Assembly: GCF_021134715.1 (NCBI RefSeq)
Contig: NC_060023.1
Span: forward strand, 11,470,001-11,534,000
Direction of reading: 5' to 3'
From: Daphnia pulex
Taxonomy: Eukaryota; Arthropoda; Branchiopoda; Diplostraca; Daphniidae
Length of the DNA: 64,000 nucleotides
Shown one piece after another: positions 10,897-23,216 of this stretch (position 1 is its first letter; each line of letters begins with the position of its first letter). A program made the translations under genes and the position numbers. The notes beneath the pieces were generated by a model. That model was not told the DNA's origin. It ran no database searches and saw nothing but the letters and a program-made list of their open reading frames with translations.

Positions 10897-13295
10897 TTAC
10901 AGGAAGTTGACAAGCGGTGGACCGGGCGGGCCGGGCCGCCCGATAATTTGAGCGGGTGCATTTAAAATATCTGATTGACTTAATATTGGAGCAGGTCGGA
11001 TGGCTGGTGCGGCAGCGATGGGTTTCTTGGACGGCCTGTTATTATTTTCCGAGGTAATAGGTTTCTTTGAAGGTGATGCTGAACCGGCTGGGCGTTTGGG
11101 AGGGACGGGCTTCTTTTTGGAAGGTGTTGAGCTACTTTCTGGCGATGCTGATGGATTAGAATTGCCAGGTGCACCAGGCTCACCCGCCCCGCCATTAACT
11201 CCGGCTTCACCACCTGCACCGGGTTTCTTAGTGCCAACTTTAGTGTAACCAGATTGGCCACCGGAACCTGGTTTGCCACCCGAGCCCGGCTTACCACCAG
11301 CGCCGGAACTTGTAGGTAAATCCTCTTCTTCAGCGTCTTCAGCATCATCTTCAGCCTCCAGATCATCTCCTTCTTCCGCTTCTAGGGCGGCCTTTTCGGC
11401 TTCGGCGATCTTTTCAACTTCGGCGATGGCGATGAGCTCAATAGCTTCGTTGGTAACTAACAGCAAGTCGGTGGCCAATTGGATAATGTCGGCGGCGTTG
11501 GTGGTGGCAATGGAATCGGAAGATTCCGTCACGATGGTGCTGGCCAATTGGATCAACTTGGTAGAGATTGTAGAGGTTTGTTCTAAATTGTCCGACTCGT
11601 CCATGATAAGAATTGAGAGGTCGACAATTTGAGAAGCGATGGACACAGCTTCAGGATCGGTGGATTCGTCGACGATGGTCCTTGCCAATTCGACAATGTC
11701 GTTAGCGGTGGCTCGGGCTTCGGCTTGGGCTGTGGCTAAAGCATCTGCTGCGGCGGAAGCGGCAGAAGATGAAGACGAAGACGAGGAAGATGATGAGGAA
11801 GAGCCGGCGGATGCAGCGGATGTTGCGTCGGCAGCAGCGCCACCTCCTCCACCACCTCCACCGCCACCAGACGATGAAGAAGACGAACCACCGGCGGCAC
11901 CAGCCGCTCCGGCAGCACCAGGAACACCTTGAAATAATTGGATTGGTGGTCATCTAAAATTGTCAACGGGAAGGTAATTTAATAATTTCTTCTTACCTGG
12001 CACTCCGGGGGTACCATCGGAACCAGGTACTCCAGCTGCTCCGGCAGCTCCGGCAGCGCCAGGATTTCCCGGAATTCCGGGCAATCCGTCACTGCCGCTG
12101 GGACCCGTCGAACCCGTGGCCCCTAAACACAAACAGATCAAACCATTAGTTTCAATGGGTTTATTTAATTAATTAAGCATTATTAGGGATGAATTGCTTA
12201 CCTGTGGGTCCTGTTGCGCCTGCCTTTTAATTCAGATTAAACCCCAAAAATTAATAGTTGCTTAAATTTTTTAATTGTATTTTACATCATTGTATGATAT
12301 ACTTACTGGGCCAGTTGGACCGGTTGGACCTATAAATTAAGACACCAAAAAACATTTCATTAAATTCCCAAGTTCAATCGAGTCAAATAATTGTAAAAAT
12401 AAATTTACCTGTGGGTCCCATAGGCCCTGCCTTTTAATTCATATTAAACCCCAAAAAATGAATTAATTATTACTTGAGTTGCTTTATTTTATTACGTGAT
12501 ATACTTACTGGGCCAGTTGGACCCGTCGGACCTACCAATCAGAATTCAATCAATCAATTTACTTGTCACTAACTATAAAATATTTAAAACAGATTGACAA
12601 CTCTACCTGGAGGTCCCACGAGCGGGAAATACGACTGGAAGAATCTCAGCTTTTCTCCAATGTACCTGCCGGCTCTGTACCAGGGATTGCTCAATCGTGA
12701 TTCGGAGCGAAAGGAAGCAACGGCATCTTTATTATTGACTCCATCGTATTTGTGCTGGCGGTCGTAATCAGCTGGTCCTGGATTTAGACGGTGAGAATGC
12801 CATCAGTGTTACAAACGGGTCTCATATAATTATATAGTACCGTAATATCAAAACTTTTTGTTTTTACCTTGGGGTAATTCCAAGTGGTCGTCGTCAGGCG
12901 CTGGTGAGTCTATCGGCGGACCGATCGGACCGTCATCCGCATAAGCGTTTGCCTCCTGTTCGTACCTCGGCTCTAAAGTCATTCATTCATTAATCAACAC
13001 TGCTGCAATCAAACTTATAAGGTAGGCAAATGACTCGCCATTATTTTGTTCGTCGAGAGATGAGAAATCGACTGGCGGACCGGTTGGTCCTTGGTCTGTT
13101 TCTGTGTAATATTCGTCAAACGCGGCTAAATCAAAAATTAGAATCAACTTTTAAAAAAAACCAGACTGTAATCAAATAAGGAATAAATTAGGTATATATA
13201 CCTTGATGTCTAATGATGAAAGGATGGCGATAGGTTTCACTGACGTTGGACAGGAAAGCGACGAAACAAGCGGCCAATAAGAATGGCGACAGCAT
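10897..13295 (-). CDS. Secreted collagen-like protein 1 with Ala/Ile helical repeat and KP-rich tail
   Basis: Exon 1 (13202-13295) encodes a signal peptide, MLSPFLLAACFVAFLS. Exons 13039-13125, 12868-12972 and 12607-12777 encode acidic segments containing short GP-x-GPP pieces. Four or five tiny exons between about 12530 and 11995 then encode Gly-X-Y triplets such as GPTGPTGP. The last exon (10897-11927) starts with Gly-X-Y, continues through poly-Ser/Gly and an Ala-rich stretch, then has about four helical repeats around IV-x-LA-x-x-IV-x-ES-x-D. It ends in an acidic block, GGKPGS repeats and Lys-Pro repeats, finishing GPPGPPLVNFL. Intron 2 uses a GC donor (13038-13037); only this donor keeps the frame. 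It is likely an extracellular matrix or cuticle component. The helical repeat could trimerise the chains (inference). Confidence 0.78.
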
Positions 13296-13365
13296 TTTCG
13301 GTCGTGACCGGCGTCGAGTCTACCCACTAACAGAGTGATCGGTCCCCACTGGTGGACTCCGCTCT

Positions 13366-13377
13366 TCCCTTTATAGG
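13366..13377 (-). promoter_or_regulatory. TATA box of collagen-like gene 1
   Basis: On the minus strand CCTATAAAGG lies about 75 bases upstream of the ATG at 13295. Confidence 0.6.
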
Positions 13378-13379
13378 CG

Positions 13380-15167
13380 GCCCACCTCGCTTATCCGTTC
13401 TTCCCTGGGCGTTCTGCACAGGATGATTTTGTCCCTAATTTTTCGGGGGGGAAAAAACAAAGTTGTTGCCCATAGCGGACCCGCCGCCGCGTTTTATGTT
13501 GATAAGAAAAAATGGATTTGGGTTTATCGTTCCGTCTCCGTGACTTTACATCGCCTATATAGTACCGACCGACGAATAATAATATGAATCTGGAATGCAT
13601 GCGAATCTTTTATCCGGCTTACATGGCAATAAGGCTAAAGAGCTTGGCTTTTTTGCTTTTTGAGCACTAATGTTATTTCTTTGTAGAGGGAAACTGTCCA
13701 GTTCAGAAAGCTTTTAGAAGCCAAAAACATCCTGCTGTACAGTGCTTTCCAAATCTACATAACCGATGAAAGGATTCCAAAATCCCAATCGTCATTTTCT
13801 TCAATATCTGCTATCCTCTATAATCTGCTAATCAAATGAAATGGTAGGATTTTTCAGTTTCGTCTTTAGTGATCAGTTGTTGGTATACTTTTCTGATTCG
13901 ATTAACTTAACCAGCGCATCATGTATTAGGTTCACTTGTACTTGAACTTTGAACAGAAACAATATCAAGTTGACGAGCGTTAGAAAGAAAAAAGAAATGT
14001 ATTTCTGTGTAATAGTTGAAGACCGGAAATCATCTGCATGTGATTATGAGAATGAGTTTGAGGCGCAACCGGATAAATCCGACTAAATGGCCATCATGCA
14101 TATAATACACACCCGCTGCAATAACCCAGTTATTGCAGCATATAATCTCAATTTTTACCAATGCGTGACACGATGGCCCATAATAATGGGAAAAACAATT
14201 CCCTCTATATTTAGACTGCATGGATATAGCGTGAAACGGTGTGCCACGTAAAAAAAGAAACACACACGTAGAGGATATACTACGGCATCTATATACGCAT
14301 ATACTACTACTACGCTGTATAGTATTCGACATTCTTTTCTTCGTTTCTATGCGGCACTTTCGAAATCTTTTTCCTGGTTTCCACCGCACCATTCACAGCA
14401 CCTACTACACGCCCTATTATTCAAATCAACTTTTCTTTTGAAGAAACGAAGAAAAAAGGCACGTAGCTACACACGAGAATGTCGACAAAGCTGCGAAAAA
14501 ATCACGCCAAAATCTCGAAATTGTTTCCGAGAAGAAACACAATCATTTGTACCTTTGCTGGCCGACGACATTTCATAATTACAACAGCTGGTGTGGGCCT
14601 ATTTTATAAGAGCAGCTAGCTACTATAGCAGCAGCTATTTCTGGGCATTGGCCCCAATCACCCACTCGTATAGAATATTGTCTATAAAAGCAACAATAAC
14701 TAATAAAACAATTTTTACATTCTAAAGGTAATATACCAGCGTTATTTTAAAATTCGACATTTTTAATGTCCCACAATTATTATGTGGGATGAAAAAAAAA
14801 TGTAAGCGGATAAATGAAGTGGGAATCACGTAATATTCACACACCCATAAAAATCTGCTCACAAGCTAATAATATTATAGGCTCACTCATTCGTCCAAAC
14901 GAGGTGAAAATCTTGGGGGAAGAAATCGGCGCGGAGAAACGGGCGTACGTGTTTACTGGAACAGAAAAGAAATCGGGGAATTTCGTTCATTCGAATACTC
15001 GAAATAGTTTTCCCCATTTGTATGCAAATTGCATTTGAACTTAAAATTGTATTGTTCTAAATCAATTCATTACTAGACAATCTGTCATGAAATCGATACA
15101 TTTTCCAATTAATAATTTGCTATAGGAATCAAAACGGCTGGCCTTTTTTTAATTCTAAAATTTAGAA
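13380..15167. other. Spacer between collagen-like gene 1 and the VMO-I gene
   Basis: AT-rich, with only short chance reading frames. No RNA gene or repeat was recognised. Confidence 0.4.
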
Positions 15168-15814
15168 TCAACAGCAAGTGAAGCGGACGTCGTTGAGGGC
15201 CGTGTTGTCGTAGTGGCCGAGGCCTCCGTCGAACGGCTGGACGCGGGTCTCCATTCCGCAGATGCCGTCGAGGCATTCGCCACTTTCCTGGCCCCAATCT
15301 CCGCCCGTGTTTCCCGGCCCGTTGATTTCGTATCCGTTGGAGCACATGAAGCGGATGTCGTTGGCCGCCGTCTTGTCAGAACTGCTGCTGCTGCCGGACG
15401 ACGGGCTGACTCTCAAAATGAATTTCGTCAGGTAACCGCCAAACGGGCAAGTGACAATCTGCAGGAAATCTCCAGAACTAATTTGAATTAGAATTAGAAT
15501 TTAAAATCAGCAGCCAAATTAATTTAAAATGATTACAATCCAGGTGTGGATGTGAAATTGGTTGCCAATTCGTCGTTGCAGTAGAGGACGATCGTGTTGA
15601 GGGCCGTGTCGTCAAACAGCGGAGTGGCCAATTCATTGCGGGTCCGGAAACTGACGGCCCTTGAGCCGGGTGGGCATCGCTCCAACGGGCCCCATTGCCC
15701 TTCCAGTTCGCCGTTGGTGACCGTGATGACTTTCTGGGGCTCGGCTGTTGCAGTCGGTTGGGCCTTGGCCATTGCCACCACCAGCAGCAGGAAGACGAAA
15801 GCGGAAGTAAACAT
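15168..15814 (-). CDS. VMO1: Vitelline membrane outer layer protein I (VMO-I) family, 195 aa
   Basis: Two minus-strand exons: 15537-15814 and 15168-15477. The start is ATG 15814 because a clean signal peptide (MFTSAFVFLLLVVAMAKAQ) follows at once and a TATA box lies about 85 bases upstream; the reading frame stays open further upstream but has no such signal. The three-fold beta-prism repeat of VMO-I is plain: DDTALNTIVLYC, DKTAANDIRFMC and DNTALNDVRFTCC at the ends of the three repeats, each with GG/G-W turns. It ends in CC, as in vertebrate VMO1. In birds the protein is a layer component of the egg vitelline membrane; in arthropods the role is not settled. It is a secreted protein. Confidence 0.9.
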
Positions 15815-15896
15815 TTGTCGAGATGTTGTTTGTTGAATGACTGCCAATGAATGCCAATGAGAAGAGCTGATGATGGAATAGACCGGCCGTCCATTT

Positions 15897-15907
15897 GTAT
15901 TTATATC
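15897..15907 (-). promoter_or_regulatory. TATA box of the VMO-I gene
   Basis: GATATAAATAC on the minus strand, about 85 bases upstream of the ATG. Confidence 0.55.
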
Positions 15908-16796
15908 ATCCCGTCGTCGATTCCTATTCACACCTTTTCCAACTGTCAAGATAAGGTAAGACGTGTCATCTGGTCAATTTGCATGACACACTATAACCGT
16001 CCGTCTGTACAAAATTGTGTAATTCTGATTCATTTCTCTTATCGCCGAGCCCTGCAGCCAATGGCTATTACTCAGCACCTGCAATCATCTTGATCGATTT
16101 ACTTTTAGTAATTATTTGTTTTCACAGTTAAAAATGTGACGCATCATTTTCGTCATCTTCCTTTTTTTTTCTTTTTCAAACCCACCCTCCTATTTGCTCC
16201 TAATTTAAATAAATATTAGAAGGGGGCGTTGTCAATGCACTGAAAAGTCTGAAAAAAAGAAAACAAACGTGAATCACTTCTCAGTTGTTATTTCGACAGT
16301 GCAGTTATTGTTCTTGGCTGCCGATTACCCAGCAGGTTAGTCACCCATTTCTTGGCATTTGATTGTACAACATGTGAAATGAGTCAGCGATGATTGTTAA
16401 ACTACCGTTAAGGTTGTATACAGCCCGTACGTAGATGTTTATTCGATCAAGATATCTTCTCTTTCATCAAAGTAGTTTTGGCTTTTTATTCTTTCTTAAT
16501 CGACATTCCTTTTGATGTGACCCCCCCGCCATTCTGGATGTATAGAATCACTCGGCCCGTAGAAAATAATCTGACGTCTTATAGAGTACATCAGAATGCG
16601 CGTGCGGAATAATGTATTGAAAACAACAATCGACTTGCAGCTGCTGGATGCTGCGGCACTCCTCGATGACTTCTTCTCATAAGCCAATTTGATCTAAAAG
16701 GGGGGCTGACGTGACATTCCTGCGCCAGCGTAGACGAGACGTCCGCCATCAGAGGGCAAACGCCTTCCACCCTCTAAACTCTGAATTGTGTGCGGA
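15908..16796. other. Divergent intergenic region, VMO-I / MOXD1-like
   Basis: Promoter-bearing spacer between two divergently transcribed genes. No coding exon was recognised. Confidence 0.4.
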
Positions 16797-16800
16797 TGTA

Positions 16801-16808
16801 TATAAAAG
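16801..16808 (+). promoter_or_regulatory. TATA box of the MOXD1-like gene
   Basis: TATAAAAG lies about 55 bases upstream of ATG 16859, leaving a short 5' UTR. Confidence 0.7.
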
Positions 16809-16858
16809 GACCCGCCTGATCGACGGACCCGTATAGTTGTCGCTGGCTGCTGTCCATC

Positions 16859-19527
16859 ATGTCATCCGTCTTATTATTCATCGTCGCTCTGTTTCTCTCG
16901 CCAGGATTTCTAGTCGATTCGACACAAATTCCAGCAGGATCGGCTCGTAACAAATCGGATGTCCAGCAGCATCGACACGGACACAACAACAAGCGATCCG
17001 TCGTTGTCTCTGATGACGACGGAATTTTGGCCAGCAATCAGCAGCCGAGTAAATTGGCCTATTCCATCTCCCTGGATCCTGATTCGAATTTTCATCTGTC
17101 CTGGACTCCCGATTTCCAGCGGGAGCAAATTCTATTCCGCGTTGACGTCCGCCATTCGCCTCCTCAGTCGTGGTTCGCCCTGGGCTTCTCCGACCGCGGC
17201 GACTGGACAGGATCCGATCTCTGCGTCGGATGGGAAGACTGGAAAGGATCTTTTATCGTCCAGGTATTTATTAATTCCGGAATGATAATAACCCGGTGGA
17301 AAAATGTTTTTATTGGATGCTGTTATAGGCTTTCTTTTGATTGCATAATTGATTTGTTGTTTATAAGGACGCCTACGTCGATGGATTGGGAGTGATGCAC
17401 GTCGACGAGCATCACGACGATTGCCGCAGGGCGTCTTACAAGCGCCGCAAGGATGATGGAGGCGTCGCTCGGCTGGAATTCATCCGCTCCTTTGATACTT
17501 GCCATCTGGACGACTACAAAGAAGAAGATTATCTGATCGAAGATGGAACTGTCCATGTCGTTTACGCATCCGGTTCCGGCCCTCTCTACAGGTTGGCATT
17601 TGTTGACTTTTATACGATGGCCGGATTATTTTACTATTTAAAGAAAAATAGGATCAATGGCGTTTCACCTACGACAGAAGACGTTGGATTCCAGCGGACG
17701 CGTTTGCTAAAACCTCCGGTGACTCAGCACAAACATCCGAAAATGAACGATCCGCCTCGTCCGCTTTTGATTGCCAATGTCCAGTTGAATGTTCCGGCTC
17801 AGGAAACGACCTACTACTGTCGTGTCGTTCGTCTGCCGGAGCATTTCAGCCGGAAGCATCACGTTATTCAGGTAATATTCGTTTAAAATCCTTTTGATTG
17901 TTGTTGCAATTTAATAAAAGACGGTTAATACAGTTTGAGGCGGCCATTGAAGAAGGACGGGAATCGATTGTCCACCACATGGAAGTGTTTCATTGCGAGG
18001 CGCCGCCGGATGAAACGATTCCGGAATATCGGGGCCCTTGCACCGATCCCAGTCGACCCGATTCGACCCGGGTCTGCAAACGGGTCCTTGCCGCTTGGGC
18101 CTACGGCGCTGGACCTTTTCTTTACCCTCCGGTTAAAATTTAAATTTGAATTTAATTCCATAATTTTAAAATACTTAAATTTAATTTGTTTACAGGAAGC
18201 TGGATTGCCGATTGGCGGACCGGATTTCAATCCTTACGTCATGTTGGAGGTTCACTACAACAATCCAACAATCCGCGGAGGTACGTAAATGCCTGCAGGG
18301 TAAAAATATTTAAATGAATTTTACAATTTAATTAAACATTTTAGATTGGGTGGATTCATCGGGAATTCGGATGTGGTACACGAGCCATTTGCGTCAATAT
18401 GACGCCGGCGTGATGGAACTCGGTTTAGAGTACACGGACAAAATGGCCATCCCTCCCGGCCAGGATTCCTACACTCTGACGGGCTACTGTCTACCCCAAT
18501 GCACTGCAGTGGTATGCCTAAATAATTCATTTACATTATCCTGATCCTCTTTTCTGATTTGTTTCAACGAATAATTCAAGAGTTTACCCAAATCGGGAAT
18601 AACCATTTTTGGTTCGCAACTTCACACTCACCTGCTGGGCTACCGGGTCGTGACCCAACATTTTCGGGCCGAAGACGGACTCGAATTGCCCGAACTGGAC
18701 CGTGACAATCACTACAGCACTCACTACCAAGAAATTCGTTTGCTGGCCAACCCCGTCAAAGTCTTTCCGGTGAGGTTCAATTATCAACTAAAATTATTAT
18801 TAATTTAATATTTTAATTACTATAATTTAGTTCAAGTTAAAAATTAATATTGCAATTATTTCAATTTATTTCAATTGTTGTTTATTTATTTCAATTGTTG
18901 TAATTTATTTCAATAGTAATTAATTATTAATTAAATACTAAAATTATTAAAATTTATTTATCATGTAATTAATTCACTGAAAAATCAATTTGATTGGCCA
19001 TCAGGGAGACGCCCTGCTGACGACGTGTTGGTTCGACTCTACGGAAAAGGTGAACGCGACTCTCGGCGGTTTCTCCATTTCGGACGAAATGTGCGTCAAT
19101 TACGTCCACTATTTCCCGCGCATCAATTTGGAAGTTTGCAAAAGTTCCGTCAGCTGGCAGGCCTTGCGCAATTACTTTCAATTCGTCAGCGAGTAAATTA
19201 TTAAAACAATTCCGACGCATTTTGGAATGCCTATCAGAATGTAAAAATATTTGTTGGTTTTTATTCAGGTGGGACAAGCAGCCGACGAGTCCGTCGAACG
19301 GAGTGTCGGACAATTATCACGCGGTCGAGTGGACCCGACTGAGGGCGCAAACTCTGCGCGATTATTATTCGGTGGCGCCCATCTCGATGCAGTGCAACCA
19401 GTCGAGCGGCGAGCGATTTCCAGGCAACTGGGAGGGACTGCCGTCGCCAGGATTCCCGCTGCCTTTGGCGGAAGCGATAATGAACGGGACCCGATGCCGA
19501 TCCCGAGGCGAATTTGTCCCCGATTAG
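16859..19527 (+). CDS. DOMON / copper type II monooxygenase, MOXD1-like (DBH family), about 644 aa
   Basis: Nine exons: 16859-17263, 17368-17591, 17652-17871, 17934-18131, 18196-18280, 18345-18511, 18581-18769, 19005-19192 and 19269-19527. An N-terminal signal peptide precedes a DOMON domain (residues about 70-200). The two copper domains follow with all expected ligands in view: HHMEVFHC and EVHYNNP for the first copper, HTHLLG and the Met in DEMCVNY for the second. This family hydroxylates substrates at a benzylic carbon using ascorbate and oxygen (dopamine to noradrenaline, tyramine to octopamine). The FDTCHLDDY and EDGTVHVVYA phrases of the DOMON end look closer to MOXD1/DBH-like proteins than to tyramine beta-hydroxylase, so the substrate is uncertain. 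It probably acts in the secretory pathway lumen. The enzyme looks intact. Confidence 0.88.
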
Positions 19528-19597
19528 GACATTTCGATTAAAATTGCGCAACGAAAATTTGATGGCAGGATTGAAAGTAGTTAAATGGCGTAGCCTG

Positions 19598-19603
19598 AAT
19601 AAA
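19598..19603 (+). terminator. Polyadenylation signal, MOXD1-like gene
   Basis: AATAAA about 71 bases after the stop codon; a second AAATAAA follows near 19627. Confidence 0.5.
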
Positions 19604-19639
19604 CGAAATAATTCACATTATACCGAAATAAACTTAAAA

Positions 19640-20048
19640 CACGCGACTTTAATTTGGGGATTTGATTTGTTTTTAAGTAATTGCATTAACTTTTTTTTTG
19701 CTCCGCTAAATGAGTAACAGGTGTTAAATACCTTGGCATCAATAAGTAGAGCTGAAAATCTGCTGCCAAGTATTTTAGGTTAATTCAACAGTGAGGTGAT
19801 GGTTCAGGTGCGCTGGTCTCATTGGTCTAATTTGCTTAGTCGCAAGCTGATTAAATATGTACAGACTTGCTAAATCAGGACGTTGTTTTATATTTTTCGT
19901 TATCGTGAATATTCTATCTTCTTTTATTTTGTGTTGGCGGATTATACCTGCCAATCCGTTGACAGTTGCTGGAATGGGATCGTTCCGATTTCAGTAAACT
20001 AACTGTCAATCCACATTAAAAGAGCCGAGTAAAAGCGGATGAATTTCG
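19640..20048. other. Intergenic spacer
   Basis: Short AT-rich spacer between the MOXD1-like gene and the protease homologue. Nothing coding was seen. Confidence 0.4.
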
Positions 20049-20055
20049 TATAAAA
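20049..20055 (+). promoter_or_regulatory. TATA box of the protease-homologue gene
   Basis: TATAAAA about 80 bases upstream of ATG 20132. Confidence 0.65.
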
Positions 20056-20131
20056 GGTCCAAGTGTTTCTGATGAACAGCACGTCCAGCAACTTGTCTCA
20101 GTTGTGACATCCAATACACTGCGGCTCCAAC

Positions 20132-21566
20132 ATGTCCGGTCTTTTACTCCAGGTATGTACATCTCTAATTTGAATGTTATAATTTCACGATCAAATCATC
20201 TGTTTTGTTGATGTTTAGGTTCTTTGCTTGATGTTTGTGTCTGCCTGTTTCGTCCGCGCCGATTCAGCAGGTAAATCATATTTCACATTTCTAATAACTA
20301 TATAATTTAACTTGAACTCATTTGAAATGCATTTCCCATGTTATTTCTGCACTATATTGTTTTCCGAAGATGATGAAACTGACTCGATCATTGGTGGTAC
20401 AACGGTGGTCAAAGGCCAGCACAAATACATGGTCTGTCATCAAAATTCAACTCAATGGAGTCAAAGTAATGTCATCAAATTAATTTGATATTGGATTTAT
20501 TATGCAGGCTCTCATCCTGAAGAAGAAAGGCACAAAGACCACCATGTGTGGCGGCTCTATCCTCAGTTCCCAACACATTCTGACTGCAGCTCACTGCTTC
20601 GAAGCAGCCGAGTATAAATCTCTATAGTCATTCTAATAGTCATAATGATATCAGCACATCATTCAGATATACTTATTTCAATTTGTTTGATTAGTCTGCC
20701 TTATGATTCGATCGACGTCCACGTCAACACCTACAACCACAGCCCGTTGGACTCGACCGTCATCAGCCGTAATGTTTTAGATCAGACGAAAGACATTCGA
20801 AAACATGCGCTCTACGATACAGACAAACGGGTATGATATTTAACTCGATTCTTATAGAATAACAGGGAAGGTTTGTTTTTTATCAAACATTCAAATTGAT
20901 AATTGCAGACCGACGACATTGCCATTGTGAAGCTGAACAGGGCACTGACCGCCGCAGAGTTGGCCAATGTCGCCATTGTGTCGCGATTGAACACGACGCT
21001 CACCTACGCCGGATCGGTCGGAGTCGCCCTCGGTTGGGGTGTCACTAAAAGCGGTGAGCTCATTGTTCATTTATACTACAGTTCTCATATGATTCTAGAA
21101 ATTGACTAAAAATTTCATTCTTCAACGATATAGATGCGGGGACGTTGGTTTCACGATCGATGCAGCAAGTGTCGCTGAATATCCAGGACGACGATTTGTG
21201 TGACGCTTTGTGGGAAGCCAAATACCTTCCCACCAGTCACCTATGCACATTCACTCCCAAGAAAGCCGTTTGTTGGGTAATAGAACAATTCAAAGTTTGA
21301 CTTTTATTTTGGATTTAAGTATAGTTATACTATTTCTTAATTGCGGTTTTATGTGTTAATTTCAACAGGGAGATGATGGAGGCCCCATTTTGGTCAACGG
21401 TGTCCAGGTCGGAATCAGCAGCTTCAGCAAAGCCAAAATGGCTGACGCAGCTACTGGCACGGCCCCCATTTGTGAGAGAGGATCGGTCTTCACTCGGGTC
21501 TCTACCTACGTCCGCAACGGATGGATTCAAGAGAATCTGCTGGATCCCATCGACATCAGCATATAA
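20132..21566 (+). CDS. S1-family serine protease homologue with Asp in place of the catalytic Ser, about 286 aa
   Basis: Eight exons: 20132-20152, 20219-20270, 20370-20431, 20508-20611, 20695-20830, 20909-21053, 21134-21276 and 21369-21566. A signal peptide (MSGLLLQ, then a hydrophobic stretch ending near RADSA) is followed by IIGGT, a chymotrypsin fold with TAAHC (catalytic His) and TDDIAIVKL (catalytic Asp). The catalytic loop reads CWGDDGGP instead of C-x-GDSGGP: the codon for Ser195 is GAT, spliced after TGG|GGA. The residue before IIGG is Ser, not Arg or Lys, so ordinary trypsin-like activation is not possible there. Both facts suggest a secreted non-catalytic homologue of the chymotrypsin class. 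Such homologues act as cofactors or binding proteins in arthropod immunity and digestion; which one applies here is unknown. Otherwise the frame is intact. Confidence 0.87.
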
Positions 21567-22026
21567 ATAAGCAAGTAAACCCGAAACCTTTTGTCCGAAA
21601 TTGACGCACGTTGACTTTATAACATGCGATGCTATTTGAAACCCTCTTGTGTGGTGATTGGCATATATAATCCATCCATTATCATTTGCATTTTTGCGCA
21701 TTTAGTCCAAAAATGCCTATGATGATGACAATATACTAATTCAATTATTGGAATCGATTGATGCTTCTAAACTTGTATTTTTTGGTAACCAGCAAACACC
21801 CAGCAATGATTCAAAATTCAGAGTATGTAGGATAATAATAGGATAAGGCCAATAGCGCAATAATTTAAAATGCAATGTCAAATACTATCTTGGACCACTT
21901 ACCGAAAAACACGGAAGCAGTAGACAGTCGAGTCAACAATAGTTAGGGCTCAGTTAGGGTTCAAAGCAAAACACATTTTCCATTTTTCTAAGGAAAAAGA
22001 AAAATTGCTGGTAAATCGGATGACAT
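21567..22026. other. Convergent intergenic spacer
   Basis: AT-rich 3' flanks of two convergent genes. No further feature was seen. Confidence 0.4.
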
Positions 22027-23072
22027 TTAGGCACAGACAACATATCCGGCTGGTAAGCAAACAGCAACATTCATTGCAGTTGGATCGAGGATGACTGTGC
22101 TGGTAAGAGTAGCTGCAACAAACGAGTAAGATGTTACAGTTGTCGACGCCGCAATGCCCCTGCCGAAAAATCTTTTCTCTCTCGGATGGCTCTGGTTATC
22201 TTCCAGCAACATTCCGGCAGGACGACCTTCATCTTTGGAAGAGTCAACACCTTGATGAGGATCCACCTGCAGCTCATTCACCAACAGGTGACGCGATTCC
22301 CGGTGGTTTGGCATTGTCGAACCCAACGAAGGAAGAGCCGTCGGAATCAATCTTTGATGAGAGAAGTAAACTGAAATGTCTAAATTATTTTAAAATTATA
22401 TTTAAAATGCAAATTTACTTGAGGGTTTCAGATGGGGAGATTGGAAATTGATCGCTGTCGGTATCTTCGGTTTGACGTCGTCTGCGGCCGGCGCAAGTCG
22501 GTGCTGGAACAGCTGCCAAGTTGTTGGCTGGAACACACAGTACGATAGAGGCAACGGTTGTCACAGTCGACGAAAGGGTAAAAGTTGCCGTTTTCAGGAA
22601 CGGATTGTTGATGGTTGTGCTGTAGAAAAATCGACCGTTGTTCTTTTGCTGAAGAAATTTGATCCTGCCCTGAGTGTCTTCCGATTCGTCGATTTCCTCG
22701 AGGCTGTTTTGACCATCTTCGTTAGCGAAAACCCCATCCGGATTGATATCTTCGTTCTAAAAATCAGACCAAAAGTGTCAACGTTTGAGTCGATAAAACT
22801 GAAAGTTAAATTTCATTGGAAAATACCCTGAAGAAGGTGATAATTTCACCAATTCGGGTAGACGGTCTCGTCCATTGCTGATTGATGCGATGCGGAATTT
22901 CGTCGCCGTAAAAAACCTGCGCTGATTGTGGATCGTTCTTGATGAATCCCTGATGCTGTGGTGAGTAAGGTGACAGCCAAAACAAACCTCTCGGCCTTGC
23001 TTTGTATTGAAATTGCTGCTGAGACGAGATGACCACAAGGGCCGACAGCAGGGAAATCAACGCCAATTTCAT
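22027..23072 (-). CDS. Secreted furin-site protein, copy 1, about 302 aa, family unknown to me
   Basis: Minus-strand coding exons are 22827-23072, 22419-22756 and 22027-22351. An upstream 5' UTR exon (about 23138-23195) is spliced directly to the ATG: the acceptor AG immediately precedes it. Signal peptide MKLALISLLSALVVISS. Residues about 130-160 (FFYSTTINNPFLK, then TFTLSSTVTTVASIVLCVPA) are followed by RRRR. A second, similar unit at the C-terminus (REKRFFG, then TVTSYSFVAATLTSTVIL and VCLPAGYVVC) follows a furin-like REKR site. So the protein has two related beta-rich, Thr/Val-rich modules next to dibasic sites and may be cut into two chains. Its twin lies at 29079-30088. I cannot assign a function. 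Confidence 0.72.
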
Positions 23073-23216
23073 CTGGAATCATCAGCATTTTTAAAATTGT
23101 AATAGACTCAAATAATAATAGTTGATTTAACAAAATCAGACCTTGTTGAGGATGCAGGTGCTCGTCGACTGGTCGCCAAGTTGACAGTGGATATCCCAAC
23201 CAAGAGTTTCAGCGTC

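Noticed and set aside
10980-11632. Open frames opposite or out of phase with the last exon of collagen-like gene 1
   Set aside because: They are shadows of a low-complexity Ala/Gly/Pro exon; the real frame continues from the collagen exons.
15533-15949. Upstream extension of the VMO-I frame to an earlier start
   Set aside because: It would pass through the TATA box and place the signal peptide in the interior. ATG 15814 gives a clean signal peptide.
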